Below, piece after piece: positions 25,779-35,017 of a DNA stretch of 64,000 nucleotides. Below the pieces are notes generated by a model. That model was not told the origin of the DNA. It ran no database searches and worked only from the letters and a program-made list of their open reading frames with translations. Origin of the DNA: Amycolatopsis pretoriensis (GTDB lineage Bacteria; Actinomycetota; Actinomycetes; Mycobacteriales; Pseudonocardiaceae); the NCBI RefSeq assembly GCF_900107925.1, contig NZ_FNUJ01000006.1, positions 496,001-560,000 of the forward strand, in the 5' to 3' direction. Position 1 is the stretch's first letter; the number at the start of each line of letters is the position of its first letter. The translations under genes and the position numbers were made by a program.

Positions 25779-28136
25779 ATGAGACCATTCAGGAAAACCC
25801 TGGCGGTTCTGACAGCGGCACTCACCATCACCACACTGGGCACCGGCATCGCGGCGGCCGGTGAAGAAGGCAGCGGGAAAGCCGTCCTCCGCTACACCGA
25901 ACACGGCATCCCGCACATCGTCGCGAAGGACTTCGCGGGCCTCGGCTACGGGTACGGCTACGCGGCGGCGACCGACAACGTCTGCGAACTCGCGAACATC
26001 TACCTCACGGTGAGCGCGCGGCGATCGAAGTACTTCGGCCCGGACGGCGACGGCTACCCGTCGCTGTCCGAGGCGGCGAACAACCTCCACAGCGACCTGT
26101 TCTTCCAGAAGATCAACGACTCCGGCGTCGTCGACCGGCTGGCCGCGCAGCCCGCGCCGCAGGGGCCGCGGCCGGAGGTCCGGCAGATCGTTTCGGGGTA
26201 CGTCAAGGGGTTCAACGCCTACCTCGCGCGCACCGGCCGGGCCGGCATCTCCGACCCGGCCTGCCGCGGCGCGGACTGGGTGCGGCCGATCACCGAACAG
26301 GACTTCTACCGGCACTTCTACGCCATCGCGATCACCGGCGGCCAGGGCGTGGTGACCGAAAGCCTGTTCACCGCACCGCCTTCCGGCGCGACGCCGGCGC
26401 CGGGGACGGCCGGCCAGCTGTCGGATCAGGTCAAGAAGGCGCTGAGCGGCAGCGGGCTCGGCAGCAACGGCATCGCGATCGGCGCCGACTCGACCGCGGC
26501 CGGCAAGGGCAGCGTCCTGCTCGGCAACCCGCACTACCCGTGGCAGGCTGGACGCCGGTTCTGGCAGAGCCAGCTGACCATCCCGGGCCGGTTCGACGTC
26601 GCCGGCGCGAGCCTGCTCGGCATGCCGTTCGTCCAGATCGGGCACACCGCCGACGCGGCCTGGACGCACACGGTGTCCACCCCGGTCACGTTCGGCCTCT
26701 TCGAGGTGCCGCTGAAGCCGGGCGACCCGACGACGTATCTGGTCGACGGCAAGGCCGAGAAGATGACGTCCCACGACGTGACGGTCCAGGTGCGTCAGGC
26801 CGACGGCTCGGTGAAGCCGGTCAGCCAGACGTTCTGGTCGACGCGGTACGGGCCGGTGATGGGCGACTTCCAGGGCGTTCCGCTGCCGTGGACGGCGAAG
26901 TCGGCGTACGCGGTCCGCGACGCCAACGCGACGAACCTGCGCGGGCTCAACACGTGGTTCGAGCTGGACCAGGCCCGCAGCACCGGCGACATCGTCCGGG
27001 CGCTGAGCCGCACGCAGGGCGTCCCGTGGGTCAACACGATCGCCACCGACCGGGCCGGCAACGCGCTCTACGCCGACATCCAGGTCGTCCCGCACGTCAC
27101 CGACGAACTCGCGAAGACGTGCAGCACCCCGTTGGGGCAGGGGACGTTCGCCGAAGTCGGACTGGCCATTTTGGACGGTTCGAAGTCCTCGTGCCAGTGG
27201 GGTTCCGACCCGGGCGCGATCGAACCGGGCATCTTCGCGCCGTCGCGGCTGCCGCAGCAGCAAAGCCGCGACTACGAGCTGAACGCCAACGACAGCGCCT
27301 GGCTGGCGAACGCGAAGGCGCCGATCACGGGCTACCCGCACATCGTCGGCGACATCGGCACCGAACGCTCGCCGCGCACGCGGGAAGCGTTGCTCACGGC
27401 CGAAAAGGGCGGCTTCACGACGGACTCGATGAAGAAGATGCTCTTCACCGACCACAGCCTGTTCGCCGATCTGACGGCGGCGGACCTGGCGAAGCTGTGC
27501 GCGTCCTTCCCGGGTGGGCTGGCCCCGTCGTCGACCGGTTCGGTGCCGGTCGGGCCGGCCTGCGCCGCGCTGGCGAAGTGGGACCACACGTACTCGCTCG
27601 ACAGCCGGGGTTCGCTGCTGTTCCAGCGGTTCGCGGCCAGGCTCGGGAACGTGGACCGGTTCACGGTGCCGTTCGACCCGAAGCAGCCGCTGACCACGCC
27701 GAACACCCTGAACGTGGGCAACGCCGACGTCCGGAAGGCGTTCGGGGACGCGCTCGTCGAGCTGCGCACGGCCGGGCTGGCTCCCGACGCGCGGCTCCGG
27801 GACGGGCAAGCGGTGACGCGCAACGGCGAACGCATCCCGATCCACGGCGGCCAGGGCTTCCTCGGCGTGCTCAACGTGATGACGCCGGTGTGGGACCCGG
27901 CGCGCGGGAACGTCGAAGTAGCCCACGGGTCGAGCTACATCCAGGTGGTCGGGTTCCGCGGGACCGCGTGCCCGGACTCCTCGACGTTGCTGACGTATTC
28001 GCAGTCGGCGAACCCGAAGTCGCCGTACTTCAGCGACCAGACGAGGCTCTACAGCCGGGGTGAATGGGTGAAGGAACGCTTCTGCGAAGCGGACATCCTG
28101 CACTCCCCCGCGCTGCGGGTCGTCGTCCTGCGCTGA
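25779..28136 (+). CDS. Penicillin-acylase family (aculeacin A acylase-like) Ntn hydrolase
   Basis: A 785-residue secreted precursor, close in length to aculeacin A acylase. A signal peptide (about 1-27) leads to an alpha-chain region with HGIPHIVAKDFAGLGYGYGYA. The autocatalytic cleavage site is GLG|SNGIAIG, which makes Ser229 the nucleophile of the beta chain. The beta chain keeps NPHYPW, IGHTADAAWTHTVS and the ELNANDS-type motif with catalytic Asn. Such enzymes deacylate cyclic lipopeptides (aculeacin, echinocandin), penicillin V or acyl-homoserine lactones. The ATG at 25779 is chosen for its AAGGGGG site and signal peptide. It stands alone, convergent with a TetR gene. Confidence 0.88.
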   Translation: MRPFRKTLAVLTAALTITTLGTGIAAAGEEGSGKAVLRYTEHGIPHIVAKDFAGLGYGYGYAAATDNVCELANIYLTVSARRSKYFGPDGDGYPSLSEAANNLHSDLFFQKINDSGVVDRLAAQPAPQGPRPEVRQIVSGYVKGFNAYLARTGRAGISDPACRGADWVRPITEQDFYRHFYAIAITGGQGVVTESLFTAPPSGATPAPGTAGQLSDQVKKALSGSGLGSNGIAIGADSTAAGKGSVLLGNPHYPWQAGRRFWQSQLTIPGRFDVAGASLLGMPFVQIGHTADAAWTHTVSTPVTFGLFEVPLKPGDPTTYLVDGKAEKMTSHDVTVQVRQADGSVKPVSQTFWSTRYGPVMGDFQGVPLPWTAKSAYAVRDANATNLRGLNTWFELDQARSTGDIVRALSRTQGVPWVNTIATDRAGNALYADIQVVPHVTDELAKTCSTPLGQGTFAEVGLAILDGSKSSCQWGSDPGAIEPGIFAPSRLPQQQSRDYELNANDSAWLANAKAPITGYPHIVGDIGTERSPRTREALLTAEKGGFTTDSMKKMLFTDHSLFADLTAADLAKLCASFPGGLAPSSTGSVPVGPACAALAKWDHTYSLDSRGSLLFQRFAARLGNVDRFTVPFDPKQPLTTPNTLNVGNADVRKAFGDALVELRTAGLAPDARLRDGQAVTRNGERIPIHGGQGFLGVLNVMTPVWDPARGNVEVAHGSSYIQVVGFRGTACPDSSTLLTYSQSANPKSPYFSDQTRLYSRGEWVKERFCEADILHSPALRVVVLR

Positions 28137-28142
28137 CGTCCC

Positions 28143-28178
28143 CGGCGGAGGCGGGCGCTCAGCCGCCCGTCTCCGCCG
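28143..28178. terminator. Bidirectional hairpin between acylase and TetR genes
   Basis: Two 15-base arms (28143-28157 and 28164-28178) pair with a single G-T wobble around a six-base loop. The hairpin starts seven bases after the acylase stop and runs into the 3' end of the convergent tetR, so it could end both transcripts. There is no T-tract. Confidence 0.55.
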
Positions 28179-28728
28179 ACAACGCGCGCAGGTCGGCGAA
28201 GGCTTCGTCGAGGTGCTCGTCCAGGCTGCGGCGGGATTCCTCGATCCAAGCTCCGGCCGCGTGGTGGAAGGTCACCCAGCCGATGTGGGCGGCGAGCGCG
28301 GCGAGCCGGTCGGCGACACCCCGGGCGCGCAGCGCCGCCGCGAGCGCGTCGCTCATCGCCGCCGCCTTCGCCAGGTCGCGTTCGCGCAGCGCCGGGGTCG
28401 CGGCGATGACCGCCAGGCGCGGTTCGGCGAACGATCGGTTGCCCTCGACGATCCGCCCGGCTTTCCGGAACGCGCGGAGCAGGACTTCCAGCGGCGGCAG
28501 CCCGTCGGGCGCGCCGATCACCGACGCCGTCAGATCCGCGCGAAGAGCGGCTTCGCCGTCGAAGAGCACTTCGCGCTTGTCCGGGAAGTGCCGGAAGAAC
28601 GTGCGTTCGGTGACGCCGGCCCGGGCCGCGATCTCGGCCGTGGTGGTCCGGTCGAAGCCGCGCTCGGCGTACAGCTCCAGCGCCGCCTGCTGAAGGCGGC
28701 GGCGCGCTTCCTCTCCGCTGCGTGGCAC
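28159..28728 (-). CDS. TetR-family transcriptional regulator
   Basis: A 189-residue repressor-type protein. The N-terminal helix-turn-helix is complete: LQQAALELYAERGFD, then TTTAEIAARAGVTERTFFRHF and PDKREVLF, at about residues 12-58. The C-terminal ligand domain is of a common actinobacterial type. It starts with GTG and is divergent from an NAD-binding reductase gene; the 86-bp spacer carries a 52-bp near-perfect inverted repeat that is almost certainly its operator. It most likely represses itself and the reductase until an unknown ligand binds. Confidence 0.93.
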   Translation of the reverse strand: MPRSGEEARRRLQQAALELYAERGFDRTTTAEIAARAGVTERTFFRHFPDKREVLFDGEAALRADLTASVIGAPDGLPPLEVLLRAFRKAGRIVEGNRSFAEPRLAVIAATPALRERDLAKAAAMSDALAAALRARGVADRLAALAAHIGWVTFHHAAGAWIEESRRSLDEHLDEAFADLRALSAETGG

Positions 28729-28746
28729 CCCGTCAGCCTACCTGTT

Positions 28747-28798
28747 GTGACAGTGACTGACACTACGAGGTACAGTTCGTAGCGTCAGTCACTGTCAC
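28747..28798. promoter_or_regulatory. Operator between divergent tetR and reductase genes
   Basis: Two 22-base arms with one mismatch surround an 8-base centre. The outer 15 bases (GTGACAGTGACTGAC and its complement) match perfectly. Each arm carries a repeated half-site (GTGAC-A-GTGAC), so two dimers could bind. The repeat lies 18 bp from one start and 16 bp from the other, covering both promoters. Confidence 0.85.
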
Positions 28799-28814
28799 TA
28801 CGCGGGAGAGTCCC

Positions 28815-29708
28815 ATGCACGTCTTCGTCACCGGCGGGTCCGGCCAGACCGGCCCCGCCGTCGTCACCGAGCTGATCGCGACGGGGCACACCGTCACCGG
28901 CCTCGCGCGGTCGGACGCGGCCGCCGCCCGGCTCGAGGCGCTCGGTGCCACGCCGCACCCCGGCTCGCTCGACGACCTCGACAGCCTCCGCACCGGCGCC
29001 GAAGCCGCCGATGGCGTCCTGCACATGGCCTTCGGCGGCGACTTCAGCGACCTCGACGACATGACCCGCCGCGACCGCACGGCGATCGAGACGCTCGGCG
29101 AGGTCCTGATCGGTTCGGGCAAGCCGTTCGTGAGCACGTCCGGGACGCTGGTCATGCCGGCGGGCCGCGAGAGCACCGAGCGGGACGAACCCGACACCTC
29201 GGGGCTCGCCGCGTTCCGGATCGTCGGCGAGCGGGCCTGCCTGGACTTCGCCGCTCGCGGCGTGCGGGCGAGCGTCGTCCGGCTCGCGCCGACCGTTCAC
29301 GGTCCCGGTGACCACAGCTTCATCGCCTGGCTCGTCGATACCGCCCGCAAGACTGGGCAGTCGGCCTACGTCGGCGACGGCGAGAACCGGTGGCCCGCGG
29401 TGCACCGGCTGGATGCGGCAGTCGTGTTCCGCCTCGCCCTGGAGGGCGCGCCGGCGGGCAGCGTGCTGCACGCGACCGCCGAGAACGTGCCGTTCCGGGA
29501 CATCGCCGAGACGATCGGACGCGGTCTCGGCCTGCCCGTCGTCTCCCTGACGCCGGAAGAAGCCGCCGGGCACTTCGTCAGCCCGTTCATCGCCCGGGCG
29601 TACGGCACCGACGCGCCCGTCTCCAGCACCGCCACGCGGGAGCTGCTCGGCTGGTCACCGCACCACCCGACGCTGCTCGAAGACGTGGCCGAGGGCGACT
29701 ACCTGTAG
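28815..29708 (+). CDS. NAD(P)-binding SDR (NAD-dependent epimerase/reductase type)
   Basis: A 297-residue extended or atypical short-chain dehydrogenase. The Rossmann glycine motif VTGGSGQTGPAVV (residues 5-17) binds NAD(P). The strand STSGTLVMPAGRES stands where the active-site serine lies, but no clear YxxxK follows, so it may be a reductase of the NmrA/atypical kind or bind cofactor without classical catalysis. The start follows GGGAGAG. It is controlled by the divergent TetR gene. The substrate is unknown; related genes are often induced by the xenobiotic that they act on. Confidence 0.85.
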   Translation: MHVFVTGGSGQTGPAVVTELIATGHTVTGLARSDAAAARLEALGATPHPGSLDDLDSLRTGAEAADGVLHMAFGGDFSDLDDMTRRDRTAIETLGEVLIGSGKPFVSTSGTLVMPAGRESTERDEPDTSGLAAFRIVGERACLDFAARGVRASVVRLAPTVHGPGDHSFIAWLVDTARKTGQSAYVGDGENRWPAVHRLDAAVVFRLALEGAPAGSVLHATAENVPFRDIAETIGRGLGLPVVSLTPEEAAGHFVSPFIARAYGTDAPVSSTATRELLGWSPHHPTLLEDVAEGDYL

Positions 29709-29712
29709 AAGG

Positions 29713-30108
29713 TCAGGGCTGGGGCTGCTGCTGGCTGGCCAGGGTGCCGGCGGCCATGCGGCGGGCGACGTCCTTGCGCAGCCACAGCAGCCACAGCCAG
29801 ACCGCCAGGAACAGCACGCCGAGCACGGCGATCGCGGGCAGCCAGAACACCAGCGCGATCAGCACCACCTGCAGGCCGAGGATGACCGGCACCGCCCACG
29901 GGCGCTTGACGAACCCGCAGGTCACGATGAGCAGGGCGGCCACCGCGATGACCGTCCAGCCGGTGCCCGTGCTGATCCCGCCGCCGAGCTTGTTGACGAC
30001 CGGCAGCGCGAGGGCGACCGTGATCGCCTCCATGATCAGCGTCCCCGACATCACGCCGCGGAAGCCCTTCATCGGGTCCTTCGGCTTCGGCTTCTCCTCG
30101 GACGTCAC
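29713..30108 (-). CDS. DUF4233 membrane protein
   Basis: A 131-residue protein with four predicted membrane segments, starting in a conserved DPMKGFRGVMSGTLIMEAI stretch. It matches the actinobacterial DUF4233 family, whose genes follow folC and precede ndk; function unknown. The GTG start overlaps the folC stop by GTGA. It ends four bases after the convergent reductase stop, marking the right edge of block C. Confidence 0.88.
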   Translation of the reverse strand: MTSEEKPKPKDPMKGFRGVMSGTLIMEAITVALALPVVNKLGGGISTGTGWTVIAVAALLIVTCGFVKRPWAVPVILGLQVVLIALVFWLPAIAVLGVLFLAVWLWLLWLRKDVARRMAAGTLASQQQPQP

Positions 30109-31760
30109 GCCGGCTCCTTCCCGAACAGGGTGCGCGCCTCGCCGGCGGTGACCACCGAGCCGGTGACGAGCACACCGCCGCCGGACAGCGGTTCTTCGGG
30201 ATCGTCGCTGGTCTCCACCAGCGCGATCGCGGTCTCGATCGCCGTCTCCAAGTCGGTTTCGGCGACCACGCGCTCCTCGCCGAAGATCGAGATCGCGAGC
30301 CGGTTCAGCTCGTCCAGGGGCATCGCGCGCGGCGAGGAGTTGCGCGTCACGACGATGTCGGACACCACCGGCTCCAGGGCGTCGAGGATGCCGTGCGCGT
30401 CCTTTTCGGCCATCACGCCGACCACCGCGACCAGGCGGCGGAAGGCGAACTCCTCGGCCACCGTCGCGGCCAGCGCGCGGGCGCCGTGCGGGTTGTGCGC
30501 CGCGTCGAGCATGACCGCGGGTGCGGCCCGGACGCGCTCGAGCCGGCCCGGGGTCTCGACCTCCGCGAACGCCTCGCGGACGGCCTCGACGACCAGCTGC
30601 TTGTCCTTGCCCGCGCCGAAGAACGCCTCGACCGCCGCCAGCGCCAGCGCGGCGTTCGCCGCCTGGTGGGCGCCGTGCAGCGGCAGGAAGATCTCGTCGT
30701 AGACCCCGCCGAGGCCCTGCAGCTTCAGCAGCTGCCCGCCGACGGCGATCTCCTTCTCGAGCACGCCGAACTCGCTGCCCGCGCGGGCGACCGCCGCGTC
30801 GACCTCGACGGCCCGGGCCAGCAGCACCTTCAGGACCTCGGGGTCCTGCTCGGCGATGACCGCGACCGAGCCGGGCTTGATGATGCCCGCCTTCTCCTTC
30901 GCCGCGCTGACCGGATCGGGGCCCAGGTACTCGACGTGGTCGAGGCCGATCGGGGTGATGACGGCGACGTCGGCGTCGGCGACGTTCGTGGCGTCCCAGG
31001 CGCCGCCCAGGCCCGCTTCGAGCACCGCGGCCTCCACCGGCGCGTCGGCGAACGCGGCGAACGCCATCCCGGTGAGGATCTCGAACTTGCTCATCTCGAC
31101 GCCGTCGGCGGCGGCACCGTCCACCATGGCCACGTACGGCGCGATGTCGTGCCACAGCTCGGCGTAGCGCGCGGCGGAGATCGGGCGGCCGTCGAGCGCG
31201 ATCCGCTCGGTGACCAGCTGCAGGTGCGGGCTCGTGTAGCGGCCGACGCGCAGGCCCATCCGGGTCAGCAGCGCGTCGATCATCCGGGCCGTGGAGCCCT
31301 TGCCGTTCGTGCCGGCGACGTGCAGCACCGGGTAGCCCTTGTTCGGCTCGCCCAGCAGCTGCGTCAGCGCGGAGATCCGGGTCAGCGACGGCTCGATCTT
31401 CGTCTCGGGCCAGCGCTGGTTCAGCTCGGCTTCGACGGCCAGCAGCTCCCGCCGCGCCTCGGGCCCGTCCGGGTCGCCGTAGACCGCGGCTTCGCCCTGG
31501 TCGTCGAGCTCGTGCAGCTCGGCGTCCTCGGGCACGGTCAGGTCGGGCACCGGGCCGGTGGCGAGGTTGTCGCCCAGCTGGCCGACCCCGCCGATGCCGC
31601 CGCGCGCGCCGCCGCCCGCTTCGAACGCGGTGTCGCGGACGTCCAGCTCCGGGTCGTGGTCGTCGGACTCCTCGTACCCCGACGTCCCCAGTTCGTCGAC
31701 GCCCGCGAAGCTGTCGAGATCCGACAGGTCCGGCTTGCGACCTGTCTCATCCTGCGGCAC
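30105..31760 (-). CDS. folC: Dihydrofolate synthase / folylpolyglutamate synthase
   Basis: A 551-residue bifunctional FolC that adds glutamate to dihydropteroate and then to folates. The ATP loop VAGTNGKGSTARMI is near residue 150, followed by YTSPHLQLVTERI; DAAHNPHGARAL marks the C-terminal ligase domain. The enzyme core begins near residue 105, so about 100 residues form an acidic, low-complexity N-terminal extension (DLSDLDSFAGVDELGT and so on). Many actinobacterial FolC proteins have a shorter one. Normally directly behind valS; block D now separates them. It is coupled to the DUF4233 gene. Confidence 0.95.
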   Translation of the reverse strand: MPQDETGRKPDLSDLDSFAGVDELGTSGYEESDDHDPELDVRDTAFEAGGGARGGIGGVGQLGDNLATGPVPDLTVPEDAELHELDDQGEAAVYGDPDGPEARRELLAVEAELNQRWPETKIEPSLTRISALTQLLGEPNKGYPVLHVAGTNGKGSTARMIDALLTRMGLRVGRYTSPHLQLVTERIALDGRPISAARYAELWHDIAPYVAMVDGAAADGVEMSKFEILTGMAFAAFADAPVEAAVLEAGLGGAWDATNVADADVAVITPIGLDHVEYLGPDPVSAAKEKAGIIKPGSVAVIAEQDPEVLKVLLARAVEVDAAVARAGSEFGVLEKEIAVGGQLLKLQGLGGVYDEIFLPLHGAHQAANAALALAAVEAFFGAGKDKQLVVEAVREAFAEVETPGRLERVRAAPAVMLDAAHNPHGARALAATVAEEFAFRRLVAVVGVMAEKDAHGILDALEPVVSDIVVTRNSSPRAMPLDELNRLAISIFGEERVVAETDLETAIETAIALVETSDDPEEPLSGGGVLVTGSVVTAGEARTLFGKEPA

Positions 31761-31833
31761 TGAATCTCCTCCGGCCTGGGGTTTTCGGCTTGCCTTGCGA
31801 GTCTACGTGCGGGCGCGGTGGCACTCTCGACGC

Positions 31834-32469
31834 ATGCCGTTCAACCACAACGACCACTACCACCCGCTGCTGCTGGACCTCCTGCCACCGGGGCCGGGGA
31901 TCGCGCTGGACGTCGGGTGCGGCACCGGCCGGTTCGCGCGGCGGCTGGCCGCGACCGGCATGGCGGTGGAGGCGGTCGACGTCTCCGCGGCGATGGTCGG
32001 AGCGGCGGCGGGCCTCGGGTCCCCGGGCCCGGGCGAGATCGTCTACCGGCAGGCCGACGTCACCACCGATCCCCTGCCCGAGGCGCACTACGACTTCATC
32101 TCGTGCCTGGCGTCACTGCACCACATGCCGGTCGAGACGCTCGCCAAGCTGCGCCGCGCGCTGGTGCCGGGCGGCGTGCTCGTGGTGCTGGCCCTGGCCC
32201 GGCCCAGCACGCCGGCGGACTGGGCGCGGGCCATCGCGGCGGTGCCGGTGAACGCGCTCGCGCGGCTCGTCGTCTACGCCGGCGAGCGGCTGAACGGCGG
32301 CCCTGAAGACGGCCCGCAGGCCCCCCTCGTCGACGACTTCCCGACGATGGCCGAGGTGCGTCGCGAAGCGGCCCGACTGCTGCCTGGCAGCACCGTCCGG
32401 TCGCTGTTCTTCTGGCGCACGTTGATCACTTACCGTGAGCACGGCGACGGTGACCCCACTGCGGGGTGA
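31834..32469 (+). CDS. Class I SAM-dependent methyltransferase
   Basis: A 211-residue methyltransferase of the Methyltransf_11/25 kind. Motif I ALDVGCGTGRFARRL binds S-adenosylmethionine, VEAVDVSAAMV supplies the ribose-binding acid, and LPEAHYDFISCLASLHHM with LVPGGVLVVL completes the fold. The ATG at 31834 begins MPFNHNDHYHPLLL, the usual N-terminus of this group. No co-transcribed partner hints at the substrate; a GDSL esterase gene follows after 76 bp. Confidence 0.88.
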   Translation: MPFNHNDHYHPLLLDLLPPGPGIALDVGCGTGRFARRLAATGMAVEAVDVSAAMVGAAAGLGSPGPGEIVYRQADVTTDPLPEAHYDFISCLASLHHMPVETLAKLRRALVPGGVLVVLALARPSTPADWARAIAAVPVNALARLVVYAGERLNGGPEDGPQAPLVDDFPTMAEVRREAARLLPGSTVRSLFFWRTLITYREHGDGDPTAG

Positions 32470-32545
32470 AGTTCATCTCCGTCGCCGCCCGCGGCTCGCT
32501 AGATGTGGAGGCAGCGTTTCCACCAGCGAGAACGGGGTCTTCTTC

Positions 32546-33406
32546 ATGCGCATCACCCGGCTGCTCACCGCCGTCGTCGCGGCAGCCATCCTGCTGCCGG
32601 CGTCGGCCACCGCCGCCTCCGCGGCGAGCATCGGCAGCTACGTCGCCCTCGGCGACTCCTACACCTCCGGGCCGTTCATCCCGGTCCAGCGGGTCGACCC
32701 GCTCGGCTGCGGCCGGTCGACGGCGAACTACCCGTCGGTGGTGGCCGCGGCGCTGCACGCCACGCGGTTCACCGACGTCAGCTGCGCCGGCGCGGACACG
32801 ACGAACATGACCCGGCCGCAGGGCGTGCCGTTCAACGGCACCAACCCGCCGCAGCTGGGCGCGCTGCGGATCGACACCGACCTGGTGACGCTCGGCATCG
32901 GCGGCAACGACTACGGCGTCTTCGGCAGCTTGACCTCGACGTGCCCGGGCCTGCGGGCGAGCGACCCGACGGGCAACCCGTGCGAGGAGCACTTCGGCGA
33001 CTCCGTCACCACGACGATCGACAACATCGGGCCGCGGGTCGAGGCCGTGCTCGCCACGATCCACGAGCGTTCGCCGAAGGCGCGGGTGCTGGTGATCGGC
33101 TATCCGCGGATCGCGCCGGAGAAGGGGTACTGCCCGGACGTGCTGCCGTTCGCCGACGGCGACTACGCGTGGCTGAACATCATCGAGGAGAAGCTGAACC
33201 GGACGCTGTCCGACGCGGCGGACGCGGACGGCAAGGCGGAGTTCGTCGACACGTTCGGCCCGTCCCGCGGCCACGACGCGTGCGCGCGCGGCGGTGCGGC
33301 GTGGATCAACGGGAAGGACCAGAACGTCTTCGAAGCGGCCGCCTACCACCCGCTCAAGACGGGGATGGCGGGTGTGGCGGCGGTGGTGCTCAAGTCCCTG
33401 CGCTGA
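32546..33406 (+). CDS. Secreted SGNH/GDSL hydrolase (lipase/esterase)
   Basis: A 286-residue exported esterase. A signal peptide (about 1-27, ending ASAAS) is followed by block I VALGDSYTSG with the nucleophile serine, GIGGNDYG with Gly and Asn oxyanion residues, and YHPLKTGM with the catalytic histidine. Several cysteine pairs suggest disulfides, as in Streptomyces GDSL lipases. The 3' end overlaps the convergent hydrolase gene by 17 bp. Confidence 0.92.
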   Translation: MRITRLLTAVVAAAILLPASATAASAASIGSYVALGDSYTSGPFIPVQRVDPLGCGRSTANYPSVVAAALHATRFTDVSCAGADTTNMTRPQGVPFNGTNPPQLGALRIDTDLVTLGIGGNDYGVFGSLTSTCPGLRASDPTGNPCEEHFGDSVTTTIDNIGPRVEAVLATIHERSPKARVLVIGYPRIAPEKGYCPDVLPFADGDYAWLNIIEEKLNRTLSDAADADGKAEFVDTFGPSRGHDACARGGAAWINGKDQNVFEAAAYHPLKTGMAGVAAVVLKSLR

Positions 33407-34169
33407 GGAAGTCCAGGACGAGCCGGGCGAACTCGTCCGGCAGCTCGGCCGGGGCACCGTGCCCCGCGTCGATCTCGGCGGCGCGCGCGTCCGGGATCGT
33501 GGCGACCAGCTCCTGCTGCTGCTCCGCCGTGATCAGCCGGTCGTGCGCGCTGCCGAGGACCAGGACTCTCGCGGCGATCTTCCCCAGGATCGGGCGGAGG
33601 TCGACGGCCCGGTCGGCTTCGATCTGGCGGGCGGTCCCGGGCTGGATCGCCGGCTCGAGCGTCTTGACGAGCTGTTCGTTGCTCTCGGCGGTGGCCTGCT
33701 CCCAGTAGCGCGGGCCGAACGCCATCAGCGGGAGCATGCGCGCGAACGTTCCGGTTTCGAGCAGGTCCAGCCAGTAGCGGAACTCGGCGTCCTGCCGGGT
33801 GTCGGTCGCGGGCCAGGCGGCGTGCAGGACCGCCTTCCGGACGCGGTCCGCGCGGGTGCCGGCCAGGTGGGCGGCCACGACGGCGCCGAGGGAGTGGCCG
33901 ACGACGTGGGCTTGGTCTACGCCCGCGTGGTCGAGCACGGCTTCGGCTTGGGCAGCGAGGGCTTCGATGGTGATCGGGCCGCCGTCGTCGACGGTGAGGC
34001 CGGAGCCCGGGAAGTCGGGGGCCAGGACGGTGTTGCGCCGCTTGGCGCGTTCGGTGAGGTGCGCCCACTGCTCGCGGGAGGCTGCGGTGCCGTGCAGCAG
34101 GAGCAGCGCGGGACCGTCGCCGGTCCGGTCGTAGTGGACGACGGCGTCTTCGAGCGTCACTTTCGGCAT
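33390..34169 (-). CDS. Alpha/beta hydrolase
   Basis: A 259-residue soluble alpha/beta hydrolase. LLLLHGTAASREQW supplies the oxyanion strand, VVGHSLGAVVAAHLA the nucleophile elbow, and DAGHGAPAELP the catalytic histidine. It is related to the next gene upstream (34173), which lies three bases away, so the two probably arose by duplication and share one transcript under the divergent LysR regulator. The substrate is unknown. Confidence 0.9.
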   Translation of the reverse strand: MPKVTLEDAVVHYDRTGDGPALLLLHGTAASREQWAHLTERAKRRNTVLAPDFPGSGLTVDDGGPITIEALAAQAEAVLDHAGVDQAHVVGHSLGAVVAAHLAGTRADRVRKAVLHAAWPATDTRQDAEFRYWLDLLETGTFARMLPLMAFGPRYWEQATAESNEQLVKTLEPAIQPGTARQIEADRAVDLRPILGKIAARVLVLGSAHDRLITAEQQQELVATIPDARAAEIDAGHGAPAELPDEFARLVLDFLSAGT

Positions 34170-34172
34170 CGT

Positions 34173-34931
34173 TCAGGCGATCTCGCGGAGGGCGGCGTTG
34201 AACGCGCGCGGGTCTTCCTGGTGCGGGAGGTGACCGCAGCCGGCGATGACGTGCACCCGGGCGCCGGGCGTTTCCGCGGCGCAGGTGCGCGGCACTTCGA
34301 GCGGGATTTCGGCGTCCAGCTCGCCGTGCAGGTAGGTGATCGGGACGGCCAGCTCCTTCAGGCGGGGCCGCGGGTCGTAGGTGGTGCATTCGGTGAACAG
34401 CTCGTCGATGTAGGCGCCGGAGTCGAGCAGCTGCCGGATCGTCCAGGCGACCAGCCCGGGCCGGTGGCCCGCGACCCAGTTGGGCACCCAGTCCTCGAAG
34501 GTCCCGACGCGGTCGTCGACAAGCCGTTTGCGCAGGTCGTGCACCTTGTCAAGCATGCCGGTGCCCGGCCAGTACCCGGGGCTGTCGACGGCGACGACCG
34601 CTTCGACCAGGTCGGGCCGGGCCAGGGCGAGTTCGGTGGCGAAGACACCCCCGATGCTGGACCCGACGACGGTGGGCTCGATCTTCAGCGTCTCGATCAC
34701 GGTCACGAGGTCGGCGGTGACGCCGGCGATGGTGTTGCCGCGGGCGGGCTGGTCCGAGCGGCCGCAGCCGCGCCAGTCGAGGGTGACGACGCGGTGGTCC
34801 CGCGCGAGGTCGGGCAGGCACGACTGCCAGACCCGGCCGCTGGTCCCCCAGCCGTGCACGAACAGCAGGGCGGGTCCTTCTCCTTCGTCTTCGTAGTGGA
34901 GTTCGGCGTTTTCGACGGTCATTCGAGGCAT
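34173..34931 (-). CDS. Alpha/beta hydrolase
   Basis: A 252-residue alpha/beta hydrolase with LLFVHGWGTSGRVWQSC, DWRGCGRSDQPA, nucleophile elbow VVGSSIGGVFATELA, and catalytic histidine in AGCGHLPHQED. It shows the N-terminal style of its downstream paralog (MPRMTVENAELHYEDEGEGP). It is divergent from the LysR gene across 86 bp, the usual layout in which LysR controls the neighbouring operon. Confidence 0.9.
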   Translation of the reverse strand: MPRMTVENAELHYEDEGEGPALLFVHGWGTSGRVWQSCLPDLARDHRVVTLDWRGCGRSDQPARGNTIAGVTADLVTVIETLKIEPTVVGSSIGGVFATELALARPDLVEAVVAVDSPGYWPGTGMLDKVHDLRKRLVDDRVGTFEDWVPNWVAGHRPGLVAWTIRQLLDSGAYIDELFTECTTYDPRPRLKELAVPITYLHGELDAEIPLEVPRTCAAETPGARVHVIAGCGHLPHQEDPRAFNAALREIA

Positions 34932-35017
34932 GCCTCGAGCGTTCCGCTCCGGCGGCCGGTGATCGATGGCCGAGTCGCTCGTACACTGATCACGATCGAT
35001 GATGAATGGGGGCGTTC

